A stretch of DNA of 42,957 bases, from NCBI GenBank assembly GCA_023396115.1, contig JAEWXC010000001.1, positions 1-42,957 on the forward strand. The letters run 5' to 3'. Position 1 is the stretch's first letter. Each line of letters opens with the position of its first letter. Under the pieces are notes generated by a model. That model did not search any database and was not told where the DNA came from. It saw only the letters and a program-made list of their open reading frames with translations. The position numbers and the translations under genes were made by a program. The DNA comes from Actinomycetes bacterium. Its GTDB lineage: Bacteria; Actinomycetota; Actinomycetes; Propionibacteriales; Nocardioidaceae. Below, piece by piece: positions 1 through 7,336 of this stretch.

Positions 1-95
1 CCAGGGTGGCCTTCGGATTCCGCTCACCCGACGCCCTCATCGGCCTCGCGATGCTCAACCTAGGCGGACACCGACCGCTGCTGCCCGGCCGATGA
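1..95 (+). CDS. C-terminal end of an ISL3-like transposase (partial, off the left edge)
   Basis: Reading from base 3, an open frame runs to a TGA at 93-95 and encodes about 30 residues with the core AFGFRSPDALIGLAML, ending GGHRPLLPGR. This resembles the AxGFRN/S...M/L...GG tail of ISL3-family transposases. The stop is followed directly by a terminal-repeat-like sequence starting GGCTCTTC on the other strand, which is the usual ISL3 arrangement. Only the tail is visible, so intactness of the enzyme cannot be judged. The family call is from memory of ISL3 tails and rests largely on the adjacent inverted repeat. Confidence 0.5.
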   Translation, partial: RVAFGFRSPDALIGLAMLNLGGHRPLLPGR

Positions 96-118
96 CCCAC
101 GGATCAGTCAGAAGAGCC
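1..118. mobile_element. Right end of an ISL3-type insertion sequence
   Basis: The minus strand at 118-95 reads GGCTCTTCTGACTGATCC and continues GTGGGT. GGCTCTTC is the characteristic start of ISL3-family terminal inverted repeats. The repeat abuts the stop codon of the transposase-like tail. ISL3 elements duplicate 8 bp, so ACTTTTCT (119-126) would be the target duplication on this side. The element lies just beyond the terminator of the solute-binding protein gene. Confidence 0.6.
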
Positions 119-136
119 ACTTTTCTCCGCGACGCG

Positions 137-172
137 CCGAGGCCCCGGGAGCGGGTGCTCCCGGGGCCTCGG
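137..172 (-). terminator. Terminator of the solute-binding protein gene
   Basis: A perfect 16-bp inverted repeat (137-152 with 157-172) with a 4-nt loop lies 19 nt past the stop at 191. No U-tract follows immediately, but the stem is very stable. It suggests the upstream gene is transcribed alone. Confidence 0.75.
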
Positions 173-190
173 TTCAGGTTCAGCGTCGCG

Positions 191-1831
191 TCACTTGGTC
201 AGCCACGCGTCGTCGTAGTGGATCAGCATCTGGACGTTGCCGGTGATGCCGTGGACGTCGTTGGTCCAGGTCTGCATGAAAGTGCCGTCGGCCATGTTGA
301 TGGCCGGCAGGTCGCGCTGCCAGATCGTCTCGATCTCCTTCATCGCCTCCGCACCGTCGGTCGGGCCCGAGGAGCCGGCCAGCTTGGTCAGCGCCGCCAG
401 CATCTCCTCGTTCTGGTACCCGGAGGTGTTGGTGGGCGACTGCGGCGTGAGCACGCCGGCCAGCATCGTGTACGGGTCGTCCTCGCCGACGGTGACCGCC
501 GAGGCGGCCAGGTCGAAGGAGTGGTCGACATAGAGCTTCTGGATCTGGTCGGCGATCGACTTCATCGGCTCCAGGACCACCTTGAAGCCAGCGGCTTCCA
601 GCATTGCCTTCAGTGCGACAGCAGCCTGCTGCGAGGCGGCGTCGGAGAGGTGCGAGTAGCGGATGGTGCCGTCCCAGCCCTCCTTCTTGGCCTCCTCGAC
701 GAGCTTCTTGGCCGCGGCCGGGTCCGGGGTGACGGTCTCGACGCCGGTGAACCACGGGGAGTTGGCCGGGAACAGCGACTTGCTGGCGACCGCGTCGGTG
801 TTGCCGACACGCTCGTAGTAGCGGGCCGGGTCGATGGCCAGGTTCAGCGCCTCGCGGACCTTCGGGTTGGCACCCGGGTGGCCCTCGCGGTGGTTGATCC
901 AGTACGCGCTGCCAGCGCCGGTGACCCACAGCATGCCGGCCTTCTTGGCGTCCAGGGCGTCGGCGGTGACCTTGGGCTCGCGCAGGAACGCGGCGTCCAC
1001 GTCACCGTTGTCCAGCGCCTCGAGCTTGGCCGAGTCGGCGCCGGGCCAGATGAACTTCAGGCCGTCCAGGTGCGGGCGACCGTCGAAGTAGTCCTCGTTG
1101 GCGCTGAGGGTGAGCTCCTCGGTCGGCTTGTAGCCGTCGAAGACGAAGGGGCCGGCGCCGATCGGCTTGAACGAGGCCGGGTCCTTGGCGGCGTTCTTGT
1201 AGGCCGCGGGAGCCAGGATCATGCCCGGGCCGTGGCTGAGCATGCTCGGGAAGGTGGCCCACGGGAAGCGGGTGGTGAACTCGACGGTGGTGTCGTCGAC
1301 CTTCTTCGTCTCGGCGACGTTGCTCATCCAGATGACGAAGTTGTAGCCGTAGCTCTTGGTGTAGTAGTCGAGGCTGGCCAGCACCGCGTCGGCGTCGAGG
1401 GCGGTGCCGTCGGAGAACTTGACGCCCTCGCGCAGCTTCAGCGTCCAGGTGGTGTTGTCGTCGCTGGTCAGCGACTCCGCGAGCTGCGGGACGTAGGTCT
1501 CGGTGCCCCAGTCGTAGCGGGTCAGGGTGTCGTAGATCGCCGCCATCGCCGAGCCGCCGGCCGCGCCGTTGCCGTAGGTCTTGGTCGGGTCCAGGCTGCG
1601 GGCCTCGGAGTACTCGGCCACGGTGAGCACGCCACCCTCGACCGGGTCGCCGGCCTCGGGCAGGTTCACCATCCCGGAGACCAGGGTGGTCTCGCTCTTC
1701 GGCGCGTCCGAGCCGGACTTCTTGTCGCTGTCCGAGGACGAGGCGCAGCCGGACATGAGCAGCGCGCTGGCGGCGAGCCCGACGACGATCCGCGAACGGA
1801 TCAGGGTGCGTGGCTTCAAGGGAAGCTCCAT
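191..1831 (-). CDS. ABC transporter substrate-binding lipoprotein, family 5 (peptide/nickel type)
   Basis: A 546-residue extracytoplasmic solute receptor of the DppA/OppA type. It would deliver peptides or similar compounds to a membrane permease. The N-terminus is a lipoprotein signal: basic RSR, a hydrophobic stretch, then lipobox LMSGC with the acylated Cys at residue 29, followed by a Ser/Asp-rich linker. The body shows family 5 hallmarks: LAESLTSDDNTTWTLKLREG, VKFSDGTALDADAV, the GAGPFVFDGY strand and an NLAIDPARYYERV segment. Length is typical. ATG 1831 has no upstream Shine-Dalgarno, whereas in-frame TTG 1819 has GGAG 6 nt before it, so the true start may be TTG 1819. No permease or ATPase gene is adjacent; it is an orphan receptor or was separated from its partners. 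A LacI-like palindrome lies upstream. Confidence 0.9.
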   Translation of the reverse strand: MELPLKPRTLIRSRIVVGLAASALLMSGCASSSDSDKKSGSDAPKSETTLVSGMVNLPEAGDPVEGGVLTVAEYSEARSLDPTKTYGNGAAGGSAMAAIYDTLTRYDWGTETYVPQLAESLTSDDNTTWTLKLREGVKFSDGTALDADAVLASLDYYTKSYGYNFVIWMSNVAETKKVDDTTVEFTTRFPWATFPSMLSHGPGMILAPAAYKNAAKDPASFKPIGAGPFVFDGYKPTEELTLSANEDYFDGRPHLDGLKFIWPGADSAKLEALDNGDVDAAFLREPKVTADALDAKKAGMLWVTGAGSAYWINHREGHPGANPKVREALNLAIDPARYYERVGNTDAVASKSLFPANSPWFTGVETVTPDPAAAKKLVEEAKKEGWDGTIRYSHLSDAASQQAAVALKAMLEAAGFKVVLEPMKSIADQIQKLYVDHSFDLAASAVTVGEDDPYTMLAGVLTPQSPTNTSGYQNEEMLAALTKLAGSSGPTDGAEAMKEIETIWQRDLPAINMADGTFMQTWTNDVHGITGNVQMLIHYDDAWLTK

Positions 1832-1889
1832 TCAAGGGGAATCAGGTGCGCAGGTCCCGGCCGAGCCCGGTCCGCACGTGTCGTCCATC

Positions 1890-1912
1890 ACTGTAGAAAT
1901 CGTTCTAGCCGC
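1890..1912 (-). promoter_or_regulatory. Possible operator upstream of the solute-binding protein
   Basis: The sequence TAGAAATCGTTCTA at about 1894-1907 is a 5-bp-arm inverted repeat with a central CG, similar to LacI-family operators. It sits about 65-85 nt upstream of the gene start. This is the only clear structure in the 262-nt gap besides the hairpin near 2017-2047. Regulator identity is unknown. Confidence 0.35.
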
Positions 1913-2016
1913 GGACCCGGAAGTGATCCCACTCACTGGGAGACTCGGGCGGGCGCCCGAGACAGCTCGCGACGAGGGCGCGCGGCAGCGTTCCCGGGGC
2001 TGTCGGGGACGCGACG

Positions 2017-2047
2017 AGGCCCCACGGAGCGGGGCTCGGTGGGGCCT
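2017..2047 (-). terminator. Hairpin after the histidine phosphatase gene
   Basis: AGGCCCCA (2017-2024) pairs with TGGGGCCT (2040-2047), and an inner GAGC/GCTC stem (2027-2030 with 2034-2037) stacks inside. It lies 47 nt downstream of the minus-strand stop at 2094. No U-tract follows on the minus strand. Confidence 0.5.
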
Positions 2048-2093
2048 TTCGGTGCGGTTCGTGGGGCGGAGCCAGGTGCTCCGGACCGGGCGG

Positions 2094-2771
2094 TCAGTCG
2101 CCGGTGACGTCCCCGGTGGGGTCGGCCGCGGCCTCGTCCTCCAGGTAGGCGCCGCCGACCGGGTCGCCGGTCCACTGCACCAGCTCCCAGCCGGTCGAGG
2201 GGTGTCCCTGGACGGTGATGTGCGCGGTGTTGTGCAGCGGCGCGGTGGCCTGCGGGCTGGCGGCCAGGTCGGGAAGCACGCTGGAGAGCCAGGTGCGGAT
2301 CGCGGCGCCGTGGCTGACCAGGAGCGCCTCCTCGTGACCGTCCGCCGCGATCGTCTCCACGTCGGCGGTGTACCGCTCGACGAACTCGGCGCCGGTCTCG
2401 CCGCCGGGCATCCGGTAGTCCCAGTTGCCGCCGATCCAGTTCGTCACCGAGGTGATGTAGCCGTGCACCGACTCCCGGTCGGTGGCCATCTCGAACTGGC
2501 CGGCGCTGATCTCGTGGATGCCGGGCAGGTGCGTGGGCTCCAGCCCGGACAGCGCGGCCAGGGGCGCGGCGGTCTGGTGGGTGCGGACCAGCTTCGAGAC
2601 GTAGATGCCGGTGACGGGCACCTGCGCCAGGGCCCGGCTCGCCGCCCGGGCCTGGGCGCGGCCCAGGTCGGTCAGGTCGAGCCCGGGCATCGAGGTGTCC
2701 AGCGCCCCGGAGACGTTGGCGTGGGTCTGGCCGTGGCGCACCAGGTGCAGCCGGAAGGGACGCGGGCTCAC
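2094..2771 (-). CDS. Histidine phosphatase family protein (phosphoglycerate mutase-like)
   Basis: A 225-residue cytoplasmic enzyme of the histidine phosphatase superfamily. The N-terminal LHLVRHGQTHAN is the RHG signature carrying the phosphorylated histidine. The second catalytic His is in LLVSHGAAIRTWL, and EISAGQFE gives the usual acidic proton donor region. The substrate cannot be deduced; relatives act on phosphosugars, phospholipids or act as broad phosphatases. GTG 2771 is supported by GGAGGA 6 nt upstream. The gene is monocistronic, with the fumarylacetoacetase gene ending about 60 nt upstream in the same orientation, so weak co-transcription with that operon is possible. Confidence 0.88.
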   Translation of the reverse strand: MSPRPFRLHLVRHGQTHANVSGALDTSMPGLDLTDLGRAQARAASRALAQVPVTGIYVSKLVRTHQTAAPLAALSGLEPTHLPGIHEISAGQFEMATDRESVHGYITSVTNWIGGNWDYRMPGGETGAEFVERYTADVETIAADGHEEALLVSHGAAIRTWLSSVLPDLAASPQATAPLHNTAHITVQGHPSTGWELVQWTGDPVGGAYLEDEAAADPTGDVTGD

Positions 2772-2830
2772 GGGGTTCCTCCTCGCTCGGGGTCTCCGTC
2801 GGACCCGGGACCGAGGTTAGCCGGGGAGTC

Positions 2831-4057
2831 TCACGCCGGGGCCGGGAGGACCCGACCGGCGACCTCGCCGAAGGTGATCCGGCCGCCGCCGGTGCCGGGG
2901 GCCGAGACCCGCAGCACCACCTCGTCGCCGTCCTCCAGGGCGGTCCGGGTGTCGTCGCCGACCCGGACCGGCTCGCGCCACCCCCAGGTCAGCTCCAGCA
3001 GCGACCCGAACTGCTCGGCGTCGGAGACCGTCCCCGAGGCGAACAGGTCGCCGGGTCGGGTCGAGGCGCCGTTGACGCTGAGGTGGGCCAGCATCTGCGC
3101 CGGGGACCAGTACATCGAGTCGTAGCGCGGTCGGCTCACCACGTGCCCGTTGATCTCGACCTCGAGCTGCAGGTCCAGCCCGCGCGCGACGTCGGGACCC
3201 AGGTAGTCCAGCGGGCGGGGGTCCTGGCCGGGCAGCGGGGTCCAGGCGGCGTCGAGGGCGGCCAGCGGGGTGACCCACGCCGAGATCGAGGTGGCGAACG
3301 ACTTGCCCAGGAACGGCCCGAGCGGCACGTACTCCCAGGCCTGGATGTCGCGCGCCGACCAGTCGTTGAGCCCCACCACGCCGAAGACGTGCCGGTCCAT
3401 CTCGGCCACGTCGATCCGGGTGCCGCGCGGGTGCCCGGCGCCGATGACGAAGCCGACCTCGGCCTCGAGGTCGAGCCGGGTGGAGGGGCCGAAGACCACC
3501 CCGTCGTCGGGGTTGCCGGGGGTGGCCAACCGCTGCCCGCCGGGACGGACCACGTCGGTGCCGGAGACCACGACCGTGCCCCCGCGGCCGTGGTACCCGA
3601 CCGGCAGGTGCTTCCAGTTGGGCAGCAGCGGCGCCTGGTCGGGGCGGAAGATGCGGCCGACGTTGGTGGCGTGCACCTCGCTGGCGTAGAAGTCCACGTA
3701 GTCGCCGACGGTGAACGGCTGGTGCAGGGTCACCGCGGCCAGGTCCACCAGGAACGGCTCCACCTCGGCGGCGGCCGAGGGGTCGGCCAGCAGGGTGGTG
3801 AGCCACTCCCGCACCGCCGCCCAGACCGTCGGGCCGGCGGCCAGCAGCTCGTCCAGCGAGCCGGTGTCGAACAGGTGGTGGGTGTCGAGCATCTGGCTGG
3901 CCGCCAGTGGTGCCGCGTCGAGCACCCGGTCGCCGATCCGCACCCCCACCCGCGGCGGTTCGTCCTCGGTGGAGAACACCCCGTAGGGCAGGTGGTCCAG
4001 GTCGTGGCCGGAGCCGGTCGCGCCGGTGACCCAGCTGGTGGTGGTCGAGGTGTCCAT
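2831..4057 (-). CDS. fahA: Fumarylacetoacetase
   Basis: A 408-residue enzyme that hydrolyses 4-fumarylacetoacetate to fumarate and acetoacetate, the last step of tyrosine/homogentisate catabolism. The family core is very clear: DFYASEVHATNVGRIFR (metal-ligand Asp and catalytic His region), LPNWKHLPVGYHGR, the LEAEVGFVIG strand with the two metal-binding acidic residues, GLNDWSARDIQAWEYVPLGP and FLGKSFATSISAW. Length agrees with animal and bacterial enzymes (about 420). ATG 4057 has GGAGG 5 nt upstream and overlaps the stop of the upstream unknown gene as TGATG, so the two are translationally coupled. Longer in-frame extensions upstream lie inside that gene and are not used. The hmgA gene for the preceding ring-cleavage step is divergent next door. 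Confidence 0.95.
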   Translation of the reverse strand: MDTSTTTSWVTGATGSGHDLDHLPYGVFSTEDEPPRVGVRIGDRVLDAAPLAASQMLDTHHLFDTGSLDELLAAGPTVWAAVREWLTTLLADPSAAAEVEPFLVDLAAVTLHQPFTVGDYVDFYASEVHATNVGRIFRPDQAPLLPNWKHLPVGYHGRGGTVVVSGTDVVRPGGQRLATPGNPDDGVVFGPSTRLDLEAEVGFVIGAGHPRGTRIDVAEMDRHVFGVVGLNDWSARDIQAWEYVPLGPFLGKSFATSISAWVTPLAALDAAWTPLPGQDPRPLDYLGPDVARGLDLQLEVEINGHVVSRPRYDSMYWSPAQMLAHLSVNGASTRPGDLFASGTVSDAEQFGSLLELTWGWREPVRVGDDTRTALEDGDEVVLRVSAPGTGGGRITFGEVAGRVLPAPA

Positions 4058-4920
4058 CAGTCCTCCAGGAGTCCGAGGTCGCGCAGGTCGTGGCGGGGTT
4101 CGTCGATGGAGCAGGTGCCGAAGGAGGTGAACCAGCGACGGGCCCGCTGGAGGTCCTCGGCCGGGGTGGCGGCCAGGGCGGCGGCGTCGGTGCTCGCGAG
4201 CAGGGCCGTCACCGCCTCGCTGCCGGCACCGTCCCAAGCGGCGGCGGTGGCGGCGAGCAGGTTGAGGAAGCCGTGCCGGGGGAGACCGTCGGGGTCGGTG
4301 TGGGCCACGGCCCGGTGCAGCCCGGCGGTGCACTTGAAGGGGGTCTCCCGGTCCAGTGCCGCGTCCACCATCGCGGCCAGCTCGGCTGCGGTGGGCGTCA
4401 GGTCGGCGGTGGCGCCACCGAGGCGGAACTTGAGGTGCAGCTCGGCGCCGGCGATCTCGTCGGCGGCCGCCAGCCAGCCGTGCGAGGGGGTGGTGGAGGG
4501 CAGTTCGACGTGCACGGTCGCGTCGTCGGCCAGGTCGCCCCGGGAGCGGGCGTCGTCGACCGCGGCCACCACCCGCCGGGCGTTGCCGGGCAGGTCACCC
4601 AGGTCGCGCAGCGCGATCTCGACACCGGCCACCTGCAGGTCGAGTCGCCGGGCCAGCCCGGCCGGGCCGGAGACCTGACCCGCGCCGCCGGTGAGCACCA
4701 CCGAGAGGCGCTCGCCCGCCCCGCGCAACCGGGGCAGGTCGGTGTCGGGGACCACCAGCGTCCCGACCAGGTCCGCCCACGGTTCGCCGCGTCGCTCCCG
4801 GTGCGCGGTGACCGCCTCGTCGAGGGGGGCGTTGCCGGGCGGGAAGACCGCCGCGTCGTCGAGCAGCCCGACCCACTGCTGCGGAAGTCGGGACGTCAGG
4901 TCTGGAGGTGTGCCGCTCAC
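4057..4920 (-). CDS. Conserved protein of unknown function in the homogentisate operon
   Basis: A 287-residue soluble protein with no signal or membrane segment. I recognise it only as an actinobacterial hypothetical family, marked by GLLDDAAVFPPGNAPLDEAV near the N-terminus, LHLKFRLGG, ETPFKCTAGLHRAV, HGFLNLLAA and SFGTCSIDEP. The alternation of short strands (VEIALRDL, VHVELP, LHLKFRL, FKCTAGLH) with helices looks barrel-like; that fold is inference. GTG 4920 is preferred over ATG 4944: TACAGT at 4932-4927 is a -10 box exactly 6 nt before GTG, which fits a leaderless mRNA, and no Shine-Dalgarno precedes ATG 4944. It is the first gene of an operon with fahA and divergent from hmgA, implying a role in tyrosine or homogentisate breakdown. 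Confidence 0.85.
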   Translation of the reverse strand: MSGTPPDLTSRLPQQWVGLLDDAAVFPPGNAPLDEAVTAHRERRGEPWADLVGTLVVPDTDLPRLRGAGERLSVVLTGGAGQVSGPAGLARRLDLQVAGVEIALRDLGDLPGNARRVVAAVDDARSRGDLADDATVHVELPSTTPSHGWLAAADEIAGAELHLKFRLGGATADLTPTAAELAAMVDAALDRETPFKCTAGLHRAVAHTDPDGLPRHGFLNLLAATAAAWDGAGSEAVTALLASTDAAALAATPAEDLQRARRWFTSFGTCSIDEPRHDLRDLGLLED

Positions 4921-4921
4921 G

Positions 4922-4936
4922 TGGCTACTGTAGCCA
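4922..4936. promoter_or_regulatory. Divergent promoter palindrome between fahA operon and hmgA
   Basis: TGGCTA CTG TAGCCA is a perfect 6-bp-arm inverted repeat. It contains TACAGT on the minus strand, the inferred -10 for the fahA operon, and TACTGT on the plus strand, a possible -10 for hmgA with a leader of about 50 nt. A regulator binding here would block both directions. No convincing -35 hexamer was found for either. Confidence 0.5.
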
Positions 4937-4989
4937 GAGAGCATCTATCGGACGACATTCCACGATTACCGGACAGATGGAGCGCAGCG

Positions 4990-6171
4990 ATGGCCCACTA
5001 CCGCCACGTCGGACACGTGCCCCCCACCCGGCACACCCAGCACCGCGACGCCGCCGGTGCGCTGCTGTTCGAGGAGTTGGTGGGGGAGGAGGGCTTCTCC
5101 TCGGACTCCTCGCTGCTCTACCACCGCGGCGTCCCCTCGGCTCTGGTCGACAGCCGGGTCTGGGACCTGCCCGACCACACCACCCGCGGCAACCACCCGC
5201 TCCGCGCCCGGCACCTGCGGTTGCCCGCGCTGGACTTCGCGGCCGACGCCGACCCGGTCACCGGTCGCCGGCTGGTTCTCGGCAACCACGACGTCCGGAT
5301 CTCCTACGTCCGGGCCAGCACCGCCTCCCCGCTGTACCGCAACGCCTGCGGCGACGAGTGCGTCTACGTGGAGGCCGGGTCGGGTGTGGTGGAGACCGTC
5401 TTCGGCCGGCTGACGTTCCGGGCCGGCGACTACGTCGTGCTGCCCCGGACCACCACCCACCGCTGGGTCCTCGACGGCGAGGTGCGGCTCTACCCGATCG
5501 AGGCCAACTCCCACATCGCCCCGCCCAAGCGGTACCTGTCGCGCTACGGCCAGTTCCTCGAGCACGCCCCCTACTGCGAGCGCGACCTGCACGGCCCCAC
5601 CGAGCCGCTGCTGGCCGAGGGCACCGACGTCGAGGTGCTGGTCAAGCACCGCACCTCTGCCGGGGTGGTGGGCACGGTGATGACGTACGCGACGCACCCC
5701 TTCGACGTGGTCGGCTGGGACGGCTGCCTGTACCCGTACACGTTCAACATCGACGACTACCAGCCGATCACCGGCCGGGTGCACCAGCCGCCGCCGGTGC
5801 ACCAGGTCTTCGAGGGGCACAACTTCGTGATCTGCAACTTCCTGCCCCGCAAGGTCGACTACCACCCGCTCGCGGTGCCGGTGCCCTACTACCACTCCAA
5901 CGTCGACTCCGACGAGGTGATGTTCTACGTCGCTGGCGACTACGAGGCCCGCAAGGGGTCCGGCATCGCCCAGGGGTCGATCAGCCTGCACCCCGGCGGG
6001 TACGCGCACGGGCCGCAGCCCGAGGCGATCGAGGCCAGCCTGGGCGCGGAGCGGTTCGACGAGACCGCGGTCATGGTGGACACCTTCGCCCCGCTCGAGC
6101 TGGGCGAGGCGGGGGTGGCCTGCGAGGACGAGGCCTACGCGTGGAGCTGGGCCGGCGGACGGCGCAGCTGA
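4990..6171 (+). CDS. hmgA: Homogentisate 1,2-dioxygenase
   Basis: A 393-residue non-heme Fe(II) dioxygenase that opens the aromatic ring of homogentisate to maleylacetoacetate in the cytoplasm. The iron site is visible: YYHSNVDSDEVMFY supplies H302 and an acidic ligand (E309, or D308), and GGYAHGPQP supplies H340, with spacing close to the human H335/E341/H371. The cupin-like N-terminal half has DECVYVEAG and FRAGDYVVLP. The protein is shorter than the human enzyme (445) but normal for this bacterial branch. ATG 4990 has GGAG 7 nt upstream. It is divergent from the unknown gene plus fahA. No hydroxyphenylpyruvate dioxygenase or maleylacetoacetate isomerase gene is visible in the window. Confidence 0.95.
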   Translation: MAHYRHVGHVPPTRHTQHRDAAGALLFEELVGEEGFSSDSSLLYHRGVPSALVDSRVWDLPDHTTRGNHPLRARHLRLPALDFAADADPVTGRRLVLGNHDVRISYVRASTASPLYRNACGDECVYVEAGSGVVETVFGRLTFRAGDYVVLPRTTTHRWVLDGEVRLYPIEANSHIAPPKRYLSRYGQFLEHAPYCERDLHGPTEPLLAEGTDVEVLVKHRTSAGVVGTVMTYATHPFDVVGWDGCLYPYTFNIDDYQPITGRVHQPPPVHQVFEGHNFVICNFLPRKVDYHPLAVPVPYYHSNVDSDEVMFYVAGDYEARKGSGIAQGSISLHPGGYAHGPQPEAIEASLGAERFDETAVMVDTFAPLELGEAGVACEDEAYAWSWAGGRRS

Positions 6172-6213
6172 GAGCGCACCCGAGGACGCAGCCGGGGGCA
6201 GCGCCGGGCGGGG

Positions 6214-7254
6214 TCAGTCCCGCAGCGCCCGCCAGACGCGCCGCAGCCGCGACCCGCCGGTCAGCTCCTCGACCCGGGCCTGCAGGGCCCGCTGCTTCTC
6301 CTTGCGCCGCTCCAGCTTGGCGCGCAGTGCCGCCTCGCCGGCCCGGTACCGCTCCCGTTCGGCGGCGGCACCGTCGCGGTGCGCCGTGACGATCTCGCCC
6401 ACCCGGTCGGCCACGTCGTCCGGTGCGGTGCGCTGCAGGTGCAGCCGGTGCAGCTCGGCCAGGAAGAGCGGGTAGTAGTCCATGCTCCAGTGCACCGGCG
6501 ACGGCCCCCAGGGGTGGTCCTCGGTGGCCGGGTGCTCGGCGGCGCTGAGGTCGATCACCTCGGCGCCCAGGATCTCGGCGAGCTCGAGGTCCCGCTCCTG
6601 CCAGAACGCGTTCGCCCGTCGGTCCTTCCGGGCCCGGCCGGGCTCCTTGGACAGCTTCCCCGGCGCGGTGCGCCCCGACTTCACCACCTGGTTGGTGTTG
6701 CGGCCCCGGTGCACCACCACCGTGGTGTGCGGCAGCTCGGCACGCAGGAAGGCGTCCAACCGGTGCGCCGCGTCGCGCCACAGCGCCAGGTACTCCTCGG
6801 CGTCGGTGAACGGACGGACCCGGCGCAGCCGCCCGTCGGCGCGCATCTGCTGGAACCAGTCGGTGAACCACAGGGTCCAGGCGTTGTCGGTGAGCCAGGA
6901 GCCGTCGTCGACCTGGACCACACCGAACCGGACGTCACCGAAGAGGTCGATCACCAGGTACTCGGGCTGCAGCTCCCGGAGGTCGGCCAGGAACGACTTG
7001 TCGAACTCGCTGGCGATGCGGCGCAGCCCCTCGGGCTGGAACTCCTTGGTCGGCTCCCAGGTCGCCTCGACCGGCTCGGCCATCACCGAGATCAGCGAGG
7101 ACTGGTTCTGCAGCTGCACGCACTCGAACCACCGCTTGTACCCGGGGTTGAAGCGGGTGTTGAAGTTGTCGCGCGTGATGCACGAGCCCATCACGGCGAC
7201 GGTGGTGGGGCGGGGTGATCCGGCGGGCAGGTCGGCGGTGTTCGAGGAGGACAT
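6214..7254 (-). CDS. DUF6270-like protein (SGNH-type fold suspected)
   Basis: A 346-residue protein. VAVMGSCITRDNF near the N-terminus is the GSCxxRD block typical of DUF6270 proteins, followed by LVIDLFGDVRFGV, TTVVVHRGRNTNQV and a C-terminal region WGPSPVHWSMDYYPLF with a catalytic-like His. The layout suggests an SGNH-hydrolase-like fold; such proteins often occur with cell-surface polysaccharide genes. The last 60 residues are charged and probably helical or coiled coil. ATG 7254 is preceded by AAGGA about 8 nt upstream; in-frame extension further upstream overlaps the divergent oxidoreductase gene and is rejected. It is convergent with hmgA. No partner genes reveal its substrate. Confidence 0.75.
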   Translation of the reverse strand: MSSSNTADLPAGSPRPTTVAVMGSCITRDNFNTRFNPGYKRWFECVQLQNQSSLISVMAEPVEATWEPTKEFQPEGLRRIASEFDKSFLADLRELQPEYLVIDLFGDVRFGVVQVDDGSWLTDNAWTLWFTDWFQQMRADGRLRRVRPFTDAEEYLALWRDAAHRLDAFLRAELPHTTVVVHRGRNTNQVVKSGRTAPGKLSKEPGRARKDRRANAFWQERDLELAEILGAEVIDLSAAEHPATEDHPWGPSPVHWSMDYYPLFLAELHRLHLQRTAPDDVADRVGEIVTAHRDGAAAERERYRAGEAALRAKLERRKEKQRALQARVEELTGGSRLRRVWRALRD

Positions 7255-7336
7255 CGGGGCGATCCTTGCACGGCCGCCCTGAGGTGTCCCGGCCCCGTGC
7301 TGGCCCCGTGGTGGGCCTCGGGGGCACGATGGCCCC

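Noticed and set aside
92..2107. Plus-strand 671-codon open frame across the solute-binding protein gene
   Set aside because: It is the antisense shadow of the receptor gene; it has Arg/Val/Gly-rich composition, no domain, and crosses a terminator and intergenic sequence.
2831..4333. Longer fumarylacetoacetase start near 4333
   Set aside because: The extra residues are Arg/Pro-rich shadow sequence inside the upstream gene; ATG 4057 has GGAGG and the TGATG coupling.
4090..4989. Long N-terminal extension of HmgA
   Set aside because: The frame stays open through the divergent gene, but homology, the Shine-Dalgarno and normal length all begin at ATG 4990.
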